DNA of 64,000 bases, from the NCBI RefSeq assembly GCF_000092645.1, contig NC_014165.1, positions 62,001 through 126,000 on the forward strand, written 5' to 3'. Positions 17,520-27,503 of this stretch are shown in pieces (the stretch's first letter is position 1; each line of letters begins with the position of its first letter). Made by a program: the position numbers and the translations under genes. A model generated the notes under the pieces. The model saw only the letters and a list, made by a program, of their open reading frames with translations. It ran no database searches and had not been told where the DNA came from. The DNA is from Thermobispora bispora DSM 43833 (GTDB lineage: Bacteria > Actinomycetota > Actinomycetes > Streptosporangiales > Streptosporangiaceae).

Positions 17520-18668
17520 TCAGGTGAGCAGGGCGTGCGCGACGCCGATCAGGGCGCCGCCCGCGATGAGCCAGGCGTGGTGGATCCGGGTCCGCCACAG
17601 CAGCCCGAGGGCGGCCACGGCGACGGCGAGCGTGAGCGGGTCCACGACGGCCTGGCGGGCCAGCTCGGCGGAGACCCCGGCCATCAAGGCGAGCGAGGCG
17701 GCGTTGACCCCGTCGAGCAGGGCGCCGGTCCAGGCGCGGGACCGCAGCCGGTCCGTGAGCCGGGTGAGCAGCCCGACGAAGACGAACGACGGCAGGAAGA
17801 TCGCCACCGTGGCGAGGAAGGCCCCGAGCGGGCCGGCGACGAGGTAGCCGACGAAGGTCGCGGTGGTGAACAGCGGGCCCGGGGTGACCTGGCCGATGGC
17901 GACGGCGTCGAGCAGCTGCCGCTCGGTGATCCAGCCGAGCCGGTCCACGAAGTCACCGTCGAGGAAGGCGAGCAGCACGTAGCCGCTGCCGTACAGCACC
18001 GCGCCGATCTTGAGCATGGTGAGGAAGAGCTGGGCGAGATCGGCGCCGTCGGCGGCGGGGAACCCCGGCCGGGCGGTGAGGAGCAGCGGCGCGCTCACCA
18101 GGGCGTGCCGCCCGCCCGGAGACGGCGGATGACGGATCAGATGGGCGAGCCCGGCGACGGCGCCGCCGCCGAACAGCAGCACCAGCTCGTTCACCCCGAG
18201 CAGGTAGCCGGCGAGCACGCCGGCCGCCAGCACGCCGAGCCAGACGCCCTTGATGACCGTGCGCACCAGGCCGGCCAGGGCGTGCGCGATGATCGCGACG
18301 ACCACCGGGGTCACCCCGTACAGCACGCCCGCCACCGCCGGCGTGCCGCCGTACCGGACGTACGCCCAGGCGAGCGCGGTCACGATCAGCGCCGCGGGCA
18401 GGATGAAGCACACCCCGGCGGTGATCAGCCCGCGCCAGCGGCCCCGATCGAAGCCGAGGTGGATCGCCAGCTCGGTGGAGTTCGGGCCGGGGATCAGGTT
18501 CGTGGCCCCGATGAGGTCGGCGAAGCGCTGGTCGGTGACCCAGCCGCGGCGCCGGACCACCTCGTCGCGCATCATCGCGATGTGCGCGGCCGGCCCGCCG
18601 AAGGCGATGGTGCCGAGGCGCAGGAAGACCAGCGCCACTTCCTTGATCGTCCCGTTCCTCCTCCGCAT
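17520..18668 (-). CDS. chrA: Chromate transporter family protein (ChrA)
   Basis: A 382-residue membrane protein with two homologous chromate-transport halves in one chain. Each half carries the family signature: FGGPAAHIAMMRDEV with GPNSTELA in the N-half, and YGSGYVLLAFLDGDF with TPGPLFTTATFVGY in the C-half. Family members efflux chromate using membrane potential or take up anions. ATG 18668 is chosen because it directly precedes the first conserved helix; the frame continues to 18959 as GC-rich noise. There is no strong ribosome site and no chrB regulator nearby. Confidence 0.9.
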   Translation of the reverse strand: MRRRNGTIKEVALVFLRLGTIAFGGPAAHIAMMRDEVVRRRGWVTDQRFADLIGATNLIPGPNSTELAIHLGFDRGRWRGLITAGVCFILPAALIVTALAWAYVRYGGTPAVAGVLYGVTPVVVAIIAHALAGLVRTVIKGVWLGVLAAGVLAGYLLGVNELVLLFGGGAVAGLAHLIRHPPSPGGRHALVSAPLLLTARPGFPAADGADLAQLFLTMLKIGAVLYGSGYVLLAFLDGDFVDRLGWITERQLLDAVAIGQVTPGPLFTTATFVGYLVAGPLGAFLATVAIFLPSFVFVGLLTRLTDRLRSRAWTGALLDGVNAASLALMAGVSAELARQAVVDPLTLAVAVAALGLLWRTRIHHAWLIAGGALIGVAHALLT

Positions 18669-18977
18669 CGCGGCGCGCCGGTGCGCGGGCCGCGGCCGTC
18701 TCCGCGGTCCGGCCGTTCGATGGCGGCCGGTCCCCCGGGCCGGGTCCGGCTCGCCCACGCCCTCACCGTAGCCCGGCGCGCCGAACCGGGACCGGCGATC
18801 GGCCGGATGCGCCGGGCGCGCACCCGTAAAACGCCATGGCGACCGGCACCATGTTCGGTGGTCACCGGCCGACAGCGGCCAGGCGATGCCTTTGCCACCG
18901 ATCCGGGCCTGGGGCCGGCACCGGCCGTGATGCCTCGTCGCCGCGCTGCGATGCGCCACTCCCCGCCGGTGACGGGG
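18669..18977. other. 309-bp spacer between chrA and the sugar ABC operon
   Basis: No gene is supported. It lies downstream of the ABC operon and upstream of chrA, so it should hold a terminator and the chrA promoter. No convincing hairpin with a T-tract was seen. Confidence 0.35.
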
Positions 18978-19865
18978 TCACTTGCCGATGCCCGCGGTCA
19001 GCCCGCTGAGCAGCTGGCGGCGGCCCACCGCGTACAGGATCAGGATCGGGAGCGTGGTGAGCACCACCGAGGCGAGCACGGCAGGCACGTTCACGCTGTA
19101 CTGCCCCTGGAACGTCCACAGCGCCAGCGGCAGCGTGCGCTTGTCCGGGCTCTGGGTGAGGATCAGCGGCAGCAGGAACCCGTTCCAGATCGTCAGCGCG
19201 TTGTAGATCGTCACCGTCACCACGGCCGGCCGGGTGAGCGGCAGGGCCAGGCGCCAGAGCATCTTCATCTCACCCGCGCCGTCGATCCGCATCGACTCGA
19301 ACAGCTCCTTGGGCACGTCGCGGATGAAGTTGGAGAGCACCAGCACCGAGAGCGGGATCGCGAAGGCGATCGACGGCAGGATGAGCGCGGTGAGCGAGTC
19401 GTACAGCCGCAGCTTGATGATGATCAGATAGATGGGGATGACGGCCGCCTGCAGCGGGATGGCCAGCCCCATGAGGAAGAGCGAGTTCACCAGCCGGAGG
19501 AAGCGGCTGGCCGCGCCGGCCCGGACGATCGCGTACGCCGCCATGAACGAGAACGCGACCGCGGGGACCACCGCGCCGACCGCGACGATGACGCTGTTGC
19601 GGAAGTAGCGCGGGAAGTCGGACTCGATCACCAGCCGGTAGTTGTCCAGGACCGGCTCGGTGGGCGGCAGCAGCGGGTTGGTCGCGTAGTAGTTGGCCTG
19701 CGTCTTGAAGCTGGTGATCACGATCCAGTAGATCGGCACGATCACCACGAGCAGCCACAGCCAGGCGACCGCGCCGCCGATCCAGTTGGGCCGCTCCCCC
19801 ACGCCCTGGCGGCGCGACCGGGGGCGGGAGGCGGTTCTCGGGGCGGGCTTGCTCGTCGCGATCAT
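18978..19865 (-). CDS. Sugar ABC transporter permease, MalG type
   Basis: A 295-residue inner-membrane permease with six predicted helices and the EAA-loop signature that contacts the ATPase (ESMRIDGAGEMKMLWRLALP). The ATG start overlaps the stop of the MalF-type gene by four bases (ATGA), and GAAGGGG lies upstream. It is last in a three-gene importer operon: binding protein, MalF-like, MalG-like. No ATPase gene is adjacent. In actinomycetes such CUT1 importers often share the ATPase MsiK encoded elsewhere, which would fit here. Confidence 0.93.
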   Translation of the reverse strand: MIATSKPAPRTASRPRSRRQGVGERPNWIGGAVAWLWLLVVIVPIYWIVITSFKTQANYYATNPLLPPTEPVLDNYRLVIESDFPRYFRNSVIVAVGAVVPAVAFSFMAAYAIVRAGAASRFLRLVNSLFLMGLAIPLQAAVIPIYLIIIKLRLYDSLTALILPSIAFAIPLSVLVLSNFIRDVPKELFESMRIDGAGEMKMLWRLALPLTRPAVVTVTIYNALTIWNGFLLPLILTQSPDKRTLPLALWTFQGQYSVNVPAVLASVVLTTLPILILYAVGRRQLLSGLTAGIGK

Positions 19866-20788
19866 GAGGCCCCTTCGAGCTGGCTGGCACCCGGGTCCCG
19901 GCCGCCGATCCGGCGCAGCAGCAGCGCCAGGACCAGGCCCAACAGGACGAGGACGACGGCGATCGCGCTGGCCGGCCCCATGAGGTTGGCCTGGAAGCCG
20001 CGCTTGTACATCTCCAGGGCGAGCACCCGGGTGGCGTCACCCGGCCCGCCCTCGGTCAGCACGAAGATCAGGTCGAAGAACGTCAGCGAGCCGACGACCA
20101 TGAGCGTGGACGAGGTGATGATCGTGTACTTGAGCTGCGGCAGCGTGATGCTGAAGAACTTCCGGATCCGGCCCGCCCCGTCGATCTCGGCCGCCTCGTA
20201 CAGGGAGCGCGGGATCTGCCGCACGCCGCCCTGGTAGATCAGCGCGTGGAACGGGATGAACTGCCAGGACACCGTGAAGATCACCACGCCGAAGGCGAGC
20301 ACGGGCTCGCCGAGCCAGTCCTGCACGAGCAGGTCGACGCCGAGCCCGGCGCCGAGCCCGAAGTTCGGGTCGAGCAGCGCCTTGTAGGTGATGGCGATCG
20401 CCGCCGAGCTGAGCAGCAGCGGGATGAAGTACAGCACGGCCAGCACCTCGCGGTAGCGCTGGTGCCCGGCGAGGAACACCCCGATGAGGATGCTGGCCGG
20501 CGTCTGCACCAGCCAGGAGAACGCCATCACCAGGAAGGTCACCCACAGCGCGTGCGGCAGGCCGGGGTCGGTGAGCACCTCCCGCCAGCTCGTCAGCCCC
20601 GTCCACCGGATCTCGCCCAGCCCGTCCCAGGACGTGAAGCTGAGCGCCAGGACCCCGATCAGCGGGACCACGCCGAAGGCGACGAACACCGCGAGGGCCG
20701 GCAGTGCGAGCCAGCCGAGGCCGCCGCCGGCCGATCCCCGGCCGGCGGCGGCCTGCGGCGTCAGGGTGGAGCGCGCGATCCTGCTCAC
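19862..20788 (-). CDS. Sugar ABC transporter permease, MalF type
   Basis: A 308-residue permease with an Ala/Gly-rich N-terminus, six predicted helices and an EAA loop (YEAAEIDGAGRIRKFFSITLP). The GTG start overlaps the stop of the binding-protein gene by four bases (GTGA), and its own stop overlaps the MalG-type start. The tight coupling implies stoichiometric synthesis of the heterodimeric channel. Confidence 0.93.
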   Translation of the reverse strand: MSRIARSTLTPQAAAGRGSAGGGLGWLALPALAVFVAFGVVPLIGVLALSFTSWDGLGEIRWTGLTSWREVLTDPGLPHALWVTFLVMAFSWLVQTPASILIGVFLAGHQRYREVLAVLYFIPLLLSSAAIAITYKALLDPNFGLGAGLGVDLLVQDWLGEPVLAFGVVIFTVSWQFIPFHALIYQGGVRQIPRSLYEAAEIDGAGRIRKFFSITLPQLKYTIITSSTLMVVGSLTFFDLIFVLTEGGPGDATRVLALEMYKRGFQANLMGPASAIAVVLVLLGLVLALLLRRIGGRDPGASQLEGAS

Positions 20789-22131
20789 TTGCCGATGACC
20801 GCGTTCATGTTGTCCACGAACTGCTGCGGCGAGATCGACAGCTGGAACAGCTTGGCGATGTTGTCCAGCAGCACCTCGGCCGCGGTGGGGCTGAGCGCCT
20901 GGTCCCAGGACTGAGCGAACGACTTGGCGTTGCTCGCGATGCCGTACACGAAGTTGAGGAACTCGGCGTCCTTGGAGTTCGCGAAGAACTTGTCGACGCC
21001 CTTGACGATCGGCACGCCGCCGGTCTCGACCCAGCCCTTCTGCTCCTCCTCGTCGAGCACGCCGGTGGCGAAGAACTTCTTGGCGATCTCCTTCTGCTCG
21101 GGGGTCGCCGCGGAGGAGATCGACAGGTACTGGCCGGGGTTGCCCACCGTGTTGCTCGGGTCGCCCTTGCCCCCTTCGACCGGCGGGAAGTTCATGAAGC
21201 CGAGCGCGCCGCTGGAGACGAAGTCACCGCCTTCGGCCGCCTGGATGCCGTACGACCAGCTCCCGTGGAGCATCATCGCGGCCTTGCCGGTGTACAGCAG
21301 CGCCTGGTCGGCGTTGGAGTCCGCGGTGATCGAGGAGAAGCCCTTGACGAACCCGCCCGCCTTGATGAGCTCCTGGATCTTGGTGAGGGCATCGAGAGCC
21401 GCCGGGTGCGACCAGGCGTCCTTCTCGCCGTCGAACACCGCCTGGAACACCTCGGGGCCGCCGATCCGGTCGAAGAGGAACTCCAGCCACATCATGCTGG
21501 TCCACCGGGACTGCCCGCCGAGGGAGAACGGGGCGATGCCGTGGGCGTTGAACTTCGGCACCAGCGCCATGATGTCGCCCCACGACTGCGGCGGCTCCAC
21601 GCCGACCTTCTCGAAGACCCGCTTGTTGTAGAAGAGGACGATCGGCTGCACCGTCTCGCACGGCATCGCGTAGATCCGGCCGTCGATCGTCGCCGCGCCG
21701 AACGAGGACGGGAAGAGCCGGTCCTTGACCTCGGGGTGCTCCTCGAACCAGGAGGTGAGGTCCTCCACCTGGCCCGCCTGCACGTAGCTGCGGAGCGTCC
21801 CGCCGCCCCAGCCCCAGATGATGGTCGGGGCCTGGCCCGCGCCGATGGCCGTCTTGATCTTCGTCTTGTAGGCGTCGTTCTGGAAGGTGGTCGGCTCGAT
21901 CTGCCCGCCCGGGTTGGCCTTGTTGAACCGCTCGACGGCGCCCATGCGCACGCCCTCCTGCGGCTGGCCCGACAGGAACCAGTAGGTGGCCTTGGCACCG
22001 CCCCCTCCGCCACCCGGGCTGCTGCCCGTCCCGGTGGGGCCGGAGGTGCCGCAGGCGGCCAAGGTAGCGCCGAGCGGAAGGCCGATGGAGAGGCCGAGGA
22101 ACGAACGGCGGGTGAAGGTCCTGGACTCCAC
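20785..22131 (-). CDS. Sugar ABC transporter substrate-binding lipoprotein
   Basis: A 448-residue extracellular solute-binding protein (SBP family 1). The N-terminus has a twin-arginine motif (TRRSFLGLS), a hydrophobic core and a lipobox (LAAC) near residue 27, so it is probably Tat-exported and lipid-anchored. A Gly-rich linker follows. The body has the usual sequence type of CUT1 oligosaccharide binders; the actual sugar cannot be read from sequence. GTG 22131 is the only start that gives a full signal peptide. It is first in the operon and preceded by a candidate LacI-family operator. Confidence 0.92.
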   Translation of the reverse strand: MESRTFTRRSFLGLSIGLPLGATLAACGTSGPTGTGSSPGGGGGGAKATYWFLSGQPQEGVRMGAVERFNKANPGGQIEPTTFQNDAYKTKIKTAIGAGQAPTIIWGWGGGTLRSYVQAGQVEDLTSWFEEHPEVKDRLFPSSFGAATIDGRIYAMPCETVQPIVLFYNKRVFEKVGVEPPQSWGDIMALVPKFNAHGIAPFSLGGQSRWTSMMWLEFLFDRIGGPEVFQAVFDGEKDAWSHPAALDALTKIQELIKAGGFVKGFSSITADSNADQALLYTGKAAMMLHGSWSYGIQAAEGGDFVSSGALGFMNFPPVEGGKGDPSNTVGNPGQYLSISSAATPEQKEIAKKFFATGVLDEEEQKGWVETGGVPIVKGVDKFFANSKDAEFLNFVYGIASNAKSFAQSWDQALSPTAAEVLLDNIAKLFQLSISPQQFVDNMNAVIGK

Positions 22132-22612
22132 GCTGGTCTCCGTACGTGTGTGCCGGGTCCGGTCCGGTGTGGTGCGGCGGAAGTGACCGGCGGTGGCGGC
22201 CGCGGCACCTCGCCGCCACCGGCCGATCCTCCGCGGGTCAGCAGGCGAAACATTTCGGCGTGCTGCCGTGTGGCACGCAATCTAGGTAGTGGCGGCAGCG
22301 CTGTCAAGGGTCTGCAATCTTTGTCTAGATCCCGGTCTGGGGGCGGGGAAAGCGCTGATCATTCGGTGCTGATCAGGCATTTCGCCATGGGAGAAGCCCT
22401 CTGGATGCCGGTCTTGCGGGTCCCGAAAAGCAGCCGAAAATTTTCGCCAGGGACGGCCGTATCCGCGCAGGCCCCGGCCGTACCGGGCCGCGCCCGGACC
22501 GTCCGGCCACGGGGCGTGCGCGGCCGGTGGGCCGCCCCGCGAAACCCGGTGAAAGATTCACGGCCCGGCCGCCCGTCCCGCGCCGGCCGCCACGGCGGTA
22601 ACCTCCCTGCTC
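22132..22612. other. Divergent intergenic region upstream of sugar importer and GT87-like gene
   Basis: No gene is supported. It holds the candidate operator at 22246-22257. It also holds a direct repeat of gctgatca (22354-22361 and 22368-22375, 14-base period, opposite-strand reading tgatcagc), which may be a second regulator site. Confidence 0.5.
22246..22257. promoter_or_regulatory. Candidate LacI-family operator
   Basis: cgaaacatttcg is a near-perfect palindrome (one central mismatch), resembling the CGAAACGTTTCG-type sites of LacI-family sugar repressors. It lies 115 bases upstream of the binding-protein start. No LacI-type gene is in the window, so assignment is by motif only. Confidence 0.45.
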
Positions 22613-23980
22613 GTGACCGACGGCGACAAGACCAGGGTGCGGCCGCCCGCCTGGGCGTGGGCGCTCGCCCTGGTGGTCATCGCGGCGGCGACCGCGCCTC
22701 TCATCCACCACTGGCTCACCAACCCCGAGGACCAGCGCCTGGTGGATTTGGAGGTCTACCGCGCGGGCGGGGCCGCGCTCCTGCTCGGCCGGCCGCTCTA
22801 CGAGGTGATCACCCCGGCGCCGCAGCTGCTGCCGTTCACCTACCCGCCGATCGCGGCCATGCTCGCCATGCCGTTCGCGATGCTGCCCTGGGCGGTCGCC
22901 CAGTGGGTGTGGACCCTCGGCATCGTCGCCGTGCTCGCCGTCACCGTCGCGGTTTGCTTCCGGCCCCTGGTCGCCGCGGCCACCGCGGCCCCGGCCGGGC
23001 CCCCGTGGTGGCGCCGGCTCATGCGGAGCGGGGCGGCCGTACCCCTGCTCATCGCGCTGCTCACCGCCGCGTGCGCCTACCTCATGCCGATCCGCGACCA
23101 GTTCCGGTTCGGGCAGGTCGGCGTGTTCCTCATGGCGCTGTGCGTGCTCGACTGCACGGTGCGCCGGCCGTGGTGGCCGCGCGGCATGCTCATCGGCCTC
23201 GCCACCGCGATCAAGCTCACCCCCGGGGTCTTCCTCATCTACCTCGCGATCACCGGCTTCCCCCGGCGGGACGGCGACCCCGAGCAGCGCCGGGCCCTCT
23301 ACATGGCGGTGTTCACCGCGGCCCTGCTCACCCTGCTGCCGTTCCTGCTCGTCTTCGACGACGCCCGGGACTACTGGTTCCGCGCCCTGCTCGACTCCGG
23401 CCGCGTCGGCGCCAACAACGCCACCACCAACCAGTCGCTGCGCGGCATGCTGCTCCGGCTGTACTGGCCCGCCCCGCTCACCACCGCGCTCTGGCTCGCC
23501 GCCGTCGCCGTGATCGGCTGGTACGGCTTCCGCCGGGCCCGCCGCGCCTACCGCGCCGGAGACCCCATGACCGGGATCGCGCTCACCGGGCTCATGGCCG
23601 TGCTGCTCTCCCCGGTGGCGTGGATCCACCACCTCGCCTGGCTGGTCGTGGCGCTCGCCGCGCTCGCCGGGACCGGCCGCGACCCGCGCCGGCTGCTCGC
23701 CGCCGCGGCCGTCTGGCTCTACTTCACGGTGCCCATCCCCTGGTGGGGCGTGTCGATCAAGGCGCTGGAGATCCCGGTGCTCAGCCCGGTGGTCGGCAAG
23801 CTCGTGCAGAACGGGTTCGGCCTCGGCGCCGTCGCCCTCGTCTGGGTGCTCGGCTCCGGCGTGCTCGACCGGCCGGCGCGCCGCCCCGCCGTACGCCCAA
23901 AGGCCCGGACGGAGGCCGCCGGGGAGAACGGGCCCGTGGGCACGGTCGAGGGCGGGGACCGGCGCAAGGCGGGGCGGTGA
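22613..23980 (+). CDS. Polyprenol-phosphate-dependent mannosyltransferase (GT87/DUF2029-like)
   Basis: A 455-residue integral membrane protein with about ten helices. The catalytic Asp of GT-C enzymes is in the first extracytoplasmic loop (LVDLEVYRAGG near residue 43), followed by FTYPPIAAML, a hallmark of the GT87 alpha-mannosyltransferases of actinobacteria (PimE-like). It probably transfers mannose from polyprenyl-phosphomannose to a lipoglycan or phosphatidylinositol mannoside. GTG 22613 fits the start of the first helix. The C-terminal tail is charged and cytoplasmic. Pathway partners are not adjacent. Confidence 0.82.
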   Translation: MTDGDKTRVRPPAWAWALALVVIAAATAPLIHHWLTNPEDQRLVDLEVYRAGGAALLLGRPLYEVITPAPQLLPFTYPPIAAMLAMPFAMLPWAVAQWVWTLGIVAVLAVTVAVCFRPLVAAATAAPAGPPWWRRLMRSGAAVPLLIALLTAACAYLMPIRDQFRFGQVGVFLMALCVLDCTVRRPWWPRGMLIGLATAIKLTPGVFLIYLAITGFPRRDGDPEQRRALYMAVFTAALLTLLPFLLVFDDARDYWFRALLDSGRVGANNATTNQSLRGMLLRLYWPAPLTTALWLAAVAVIGWYGFRRARRAYRAGDPMTGIALTGLMAVLLSPVAWIHHLAWLVVALAALAGTGRDPRRLLAAAAVWLYFTVPIPWWGVSIKALEIPVLSPVVGKLVQNGFGLGAVALVWVLGSGVLDRPARRPAVRPKARTEAAGENGPVGTVEGGDRRKAGR

Positions 23981-24073
23981 GGGCTGTCCGCAGCGGTAAA
24001 GGCTGTCCGCGGCGGAAGTATGGAGTGGACGGACCGGACACCCTCCACTCACCAGCTCAGATACCCTTTCCCC

Positions 24074-24994
24074 ATGGCGAAGCTCGCATATCTGGGGCCT
24101 CAGGGGACATTCTGTGAAGCCGCCCTGCGCCGCCTGCAGCCGGACGCCGAACGCATGCCCTGCCCCAACGTGGGCGCCGCGCTCGACGCGGTACGCAACG
24201 GCGAGGCCGACGGGGCCGTTGTCCCCATGGAGAACTCGGTGGAAGGCGCGATCACCGAGACCCTCGACGAGCTCGCCTGGGGGGCGCCGCTGCTCATCAC
24301 CGGGGAGTACCTGCTGCCGGTCGAGTTCTCCCTCCTGGCCCGGCCGGGGACCGAACTCGGGCAGATCAAGCGCATCCTCACCCACCCCGCCGCGCACACC
24401 CAGTGCCGCGGGTTCATCGAGAAGGAGCTCCCCGGCGCCGTCGTGATCGCCGCGTCGTCCACCGCGGCGGCCGCGCAGGAGGTCGCGTCCCCCGCCTCGC
24501 CGTACGACGCCGCGATCAGCCCGGCGATCGCCGGCGAGTACTACGGCCTGGTCGAGCTCGCCAGCAACATCGGCGACCGGAAGGACACCGTGACCCGGTT
24601 CGTCCAGGTGAGCCCGCCCGGCCGGCTGCCCGAGCCCACCGGCGCCGACCGCACCTCGCTCGTCGCCTTCCTCCGCGACGACCACCCGGGCGCCCTCCTG
24701 GAGATGCTGAGCGAGTTCGCGGTGCGCGGGGTCAACCTCTCCCGCATCGAGTCCCGGCCCACCGGTGACGGCATCGGCCGGTACTTCTTCCACTTCGACT
24801 GTGAGGGCCACATCGCCGACGCCCGGGTCGGCGAGGCGATCTCCGGCCTGTACCGGCTCTGCTCCGGGGTGCGCTTCCTCGGCAGCTACCCGCGGGCCGA
24901 CCGGGTCGCTCCGAAGATCAAGCCCGGCACCACCGACACCGACTTCGAGACGGCCGCGGAATGGCTCGCCCGCATCCGCGCCGGCCAGGTGTGA
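24074..24994 (+). CDS. pheA: Prephenate dehydratase
   Basis: A 306-residue enzyme converting prephenate to phenylpyruvate for phenylalanine synthesis. The catalytic domain spans about 1-180 (LGPQGTF at the N-terminus, KDTVTRF containing the essential TRF motif). A C-terminal ACT domain (about 195-275, with the ESRP phenylalanine-binding motif) allows feedback inhibition. There is no fused chorismate mutase. ATG 24074 is selected; no Shine-Dalgarno is visible and gataccct lies ~13 bases upstream, so the mRNA may be leaderless. Confidence 0.95.
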   Translation: MAKLAYLGPQGTFCEAALRRLQPDAERMPCPNVGAALDAVRNGEADGAVVPMENSVEGAITETLDELAWGAPLLITGEYLLPVEFSLLARPGTELGQIKRILTHPAAHTQCRGFIEKELPGAVVIAASSTAAAAQEVASPASPYDAAISPAIAGEYYGLVELASNIGDRKDTVTRFVQVSPPGRLPEPTGADRTSLVAFLRDDHPGALLEMLSEFAVRGVNLSRIESRPTGDGIGRYFFHFDCEGHIADARVGEAISGLYRLCSGVRFLGSYPRADRVAPKIKPGTTDTDFETAAEWLARIRAGQV

Positions 24995-25438
24995 GGCCCG
25001 CGGCCCGGATGTGAGCCCCGCGCCGGGGTGTGAGCTCCCCGGCCCCGGGATGAGGTCTGCGGTCTGGGTGTGTTTCACGGCCTTGGTGCGCGGCCGCGGC
25101 CCGGGCTCGCGGGTCGCGGCCGGAGTGTGTGGGTCGCAGCCGGAGTGTGCGGGGCGCGGCCCGGGGTCGCGGGCAGCGCGGCGCACGCGCGGGGATCGGC
25201 GCACTGAGGGGATGCCGTCGGCGGCGAGCTCCGGCAGTTGCGCACGCGCGGGGCTCGGGCTCAGGTTCGTGGATCTTCGCGCGACCCGGTGCGCGGCTCG
25301 CCGGGGAACGTCACTCGGGAGTGCGGTTCTTCACGCGGGCCGAGGATCTCCGACCGGGCGCGGCCGGTTGGATCACGGCCCGGTGACCCTTTCCACGGGT
25401 GACGGCGTGGGCCGTACGGCTCCGGTAGCCTTTGATCC
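24995..25438 (+). other. 444-bp spacer of degenerate short repeats ending in the serS promoter
   Basis: No gene is supported. From about 25000 to 25170 a 20-28-base motif (ggcccggg/tgtgag/gctc variants) recurs in diverged form. The last ~15 bases hold a probable promoter of serS. Confidence 0.45.
25426..25431 (+). promoter_or_regulatory. Probable -10 element of a leaderless serS transcript
   Basis: TAGCCT ends seven bases before the GTG start of serS and no Shine-Dalgarno precedes the start. This is the usual geometry of leaderless actinobacterial mRNAs. No clear -35 was identified. Confidence 0.45.
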
Positions 25439-26704
25439 GTGATTGACCTGCGTACCCTTCGCGAGGACCCGGACAGACTGCGGGCGTCGCAGCGCGCTCG
25501 CGGCGAGGACGAAACGGTCGTCGACCGGCTGCTCTCGCTCGACGAGCGCCGCCGCACCGCGCTCACCCGTTTCGAGTCGCTCCGTGCCGAGCAGAAGCGG
25601 CTCGGCAAGTCGGTGTCGCGGGCCTCGGGGGACGAACGGCAGGCGCTGCTCGATCGGGCCAAGGAGCTCGCCGCGGAGGTGAAGGCCGCCGAGGCCGAGG
25701 CGGAGGCGCTCGGTCAAGAGCTCGACGAGCTGCTCATGACCGTGCCGAACATCGTCGAGGAGGGCGCGCCCCAGGGCGGCGAGGACGACTTCGTCGTGCT
25801 GGAGCACGTCGGCGAGCCGCCCACCTTCGACTTCACGCCCCGCGACCACGTCGAGCTCGGCGAACTCCTCGGCGCCATCGACATCGACCGGGGCGCCAAG
25901 GTCTCGGGGGCCCGGTTCTACTACCTGACCGGCGCAGGCGCGCGGCTCGTGCACGGCCTGCTCACCATGGCCATGCACCAGGCCATCGAGGCCGGCTTCA
26001 CCCCGGTGATCCCGCCGGTGCTGGTGAAGCCCGAGGCGATGGCGGGAACCGGCTTCCTCGGCGCGCACTCGGCCGAGGTCTACCGGCTCGAGGCCGACGA
26101 CCTCTACCTGGTCGGCACCAGCGAGGTCTCCCTCGCCGCCTACCACGCCGACGAGATCCTCGACGCCGCCGCGCTGCCGCTGCGCTACGCCGGCTGGTCG
26201 TCGTGCTTCCGGCGCGAGGCCGGGTCGTACGGCAAGGACACCCGGGGCATCATCCGCGTCCACCAGTTCGACAAAGTGGAGATGTTCTCCTTCTGCCGGC
26301 CCGAGGACGCCCACGAGGAGCACCTCCGGCTGCTCGGCTGGCAGAAGCAGATGCTCGACAAGATCGAGGTTCCGTACCGGGTCGTGGACATCGCGACCGG
26401 CGACCTCGGCACCTCGGCGGCGCGGAAGTACGACTGCGAGGCCTGGCTGCCGTCCCAGGGCCGGTACCGGGAGCTCACCTCCACGTCGAACTGCACGGAC
26501 TTCCAGGCCCGGCGGCTGCGCGTCCGCTACCGCGACGAGGACGGCACCACCCGGCACGTGGCCACCCTCAACGGGACCCTGGCCACCACCCGGTGGATCG
26601 TCGCCATCCTAGAGAACCACCAGCAGCGCGACGGCTCGGTCGTGGTGCCCAAGGCCCTGCGCCCGTACGTGGGGCTCGACGTGCTCGAGCCGGTCTCCCG
26701 CTGA
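25439..26704 (+). CDS. serS: Seryl-tRNA synthetase
   Basis: A 421-residue class II synthetase. The N-terminal ~110 residues form the antiparallel coiled-coil arm that holds the long variable arm of tRNA-Ser. The catalytic core shows TSEVSLA, motif 2 ([15 protein letters not shown]) and motif 3 ([16 protein letters not shown]). Length is standard. It starts with GTG and probably lacks a leader. A tRNA-Ser gene lies 6 kb downstream. Confidence 0.97.
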   Translation: MIDLRTLREDPDRLRASQRARGEDETVVDRLLSLDERRRTALTRFESLRAEQKRLGKSVSRASGDERQALLDRAKELAAEVKAAEAEAEALGQELDELLMTVPNIVEEGAPQGGEDDFVVLEHVGEPPTFDFTPRDHVELGELLGAIDIDRGAKVSGARFYYLTGAGARLVHGLLTMAMHQAIEAGFTPVIPPVLVKPEAMAGTGFLGAHSAEVYRLEADDLYLVGTSEVSLAAYHADEILDAAALPLRYAGWSSCFRREAGSYGKDTRGIIRVHQFDKVEMFSFCRPEDAHEEHLRLLGWQKQMLDKIEVPYRVVDIATGDLGTSAARKYDCEAWLPSQGRYRELTSTSNCTDFQARRLRVRYRDEDGTTRHVATLNGTLATTRWIVAILENHQQRDGSVVVPKALRPYVGLDVLEPVSR

Positions 26705-27299
26705 CCAGGGCGCTCGTCCGCTGACCCGGTCGGCCCCTGCGGTTCCGCTGACCGGCCGGGTTGATCGGCCGCCGGGCGCCGATCGGCCGGGTGGCCATCC
26801 TCCCGGCCGTACCGGGAGGTTCACCTCACGCGCCCTGCTCCGCCGGCGGCCGGCCCTGCTCCGCCGGCGGCCGGGATGCTCCGCTGACCGGGGAATGAGC
26901 CGGTGGCGTGGTCGCCGCGCCGGGGCGCAGCTTGGGTGCGGATGAGGTCGTGCGCCGATGGCGGCCCGCTGCCCTGGGGAACCGCCCGCGCGGTGCCGTG
27001 CGGCCAGGCGCGCGGTGGTCATATGCGGAGGGCCGTCCCGGCCGGGGCGTCGTTCCGGGGCGTCGCCCGTCGCCGCAGCGGTGCGTCGCGTTCACGCGAT
27101 ACGCCGGCGGCCGGCCGGAGCGTACGCGGAGCCCTGCGGCCGGTGCCATCCTCCGGTCGTCCCGCTCGACCGCCGTGGCATGGGCTTTCCTATGCCCAGC
27201 TTTGGCTGTCCCTCGGTGGCGGGCCCGCCGCGGGCGGTGAACACGCGAAGAGGCGGCACCCGCTGATCGCGGATCCCGCCTCATCTGGCTGTTGCGAGG
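26705..27299. other. 595-bp gap between convergent serS and cspA
   Basis: No gene is supported. The start (26700-26890) repeats gctgacc/gctccgccggcggccgg motifs. The end near 27251-27280 has short inverted segments (aggcgg/ccgcct) that could terminate cspA. Confidence 0.4.
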
Positions 27300-27503
27300 T
27301 CAGATGCCCCGGACGTTCGACGCCTGCGGGCCCTTCGGGCTGGAGACGATGTCGAACTCTACGCGCTGGCCGTCCTCGAGGTTGCGGTAGCCGCTCCCGA
27401 TGATCGCCGAGAAGTGCACGAAGACGTCCGGCTCGCCGCCGTCAGGGGCGATGAAGCCGAAGCCCTTGTCGGGGTTGAACCACTTGACGGTCCCCTGAGC
27501 CAT
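27300..27503 (-). CDS. cspA: Cold-shock protein, CspA family
   Basis: A 67-residue single OB-fold nucleic-acid chaperone. RNP1 (KGFGFIA) and RNP2 (VFVHFSAI) are intact, and the N-terminus is GTVKWFN. ATG 27503 has a perfect AAGGAG six bases upstream; the longer frame to 27584 is its 5' untranslated region. The ~200-base AT-richer upstream stretch (27510-27700) could carry the regulated leader usual for this family. Confidence 0.96.
   Translation of the reverse strand: MAQGTVKWFNPDKGFGFIAPDGGEPDVFVHFSAIIGSGYRNLEDGQRVEFDIVSSPKGPQASNVRGI

Noticed and set aside
17310-20237. 975-codon plus-strand frame
   Set aside because: Antisense to chrA and the ABC permeases; composition is noise.
20704-24117. 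1137-codon plus-strand frame
   Set aside because: Runs over genes on both strands and non-coding DNA; no domain.
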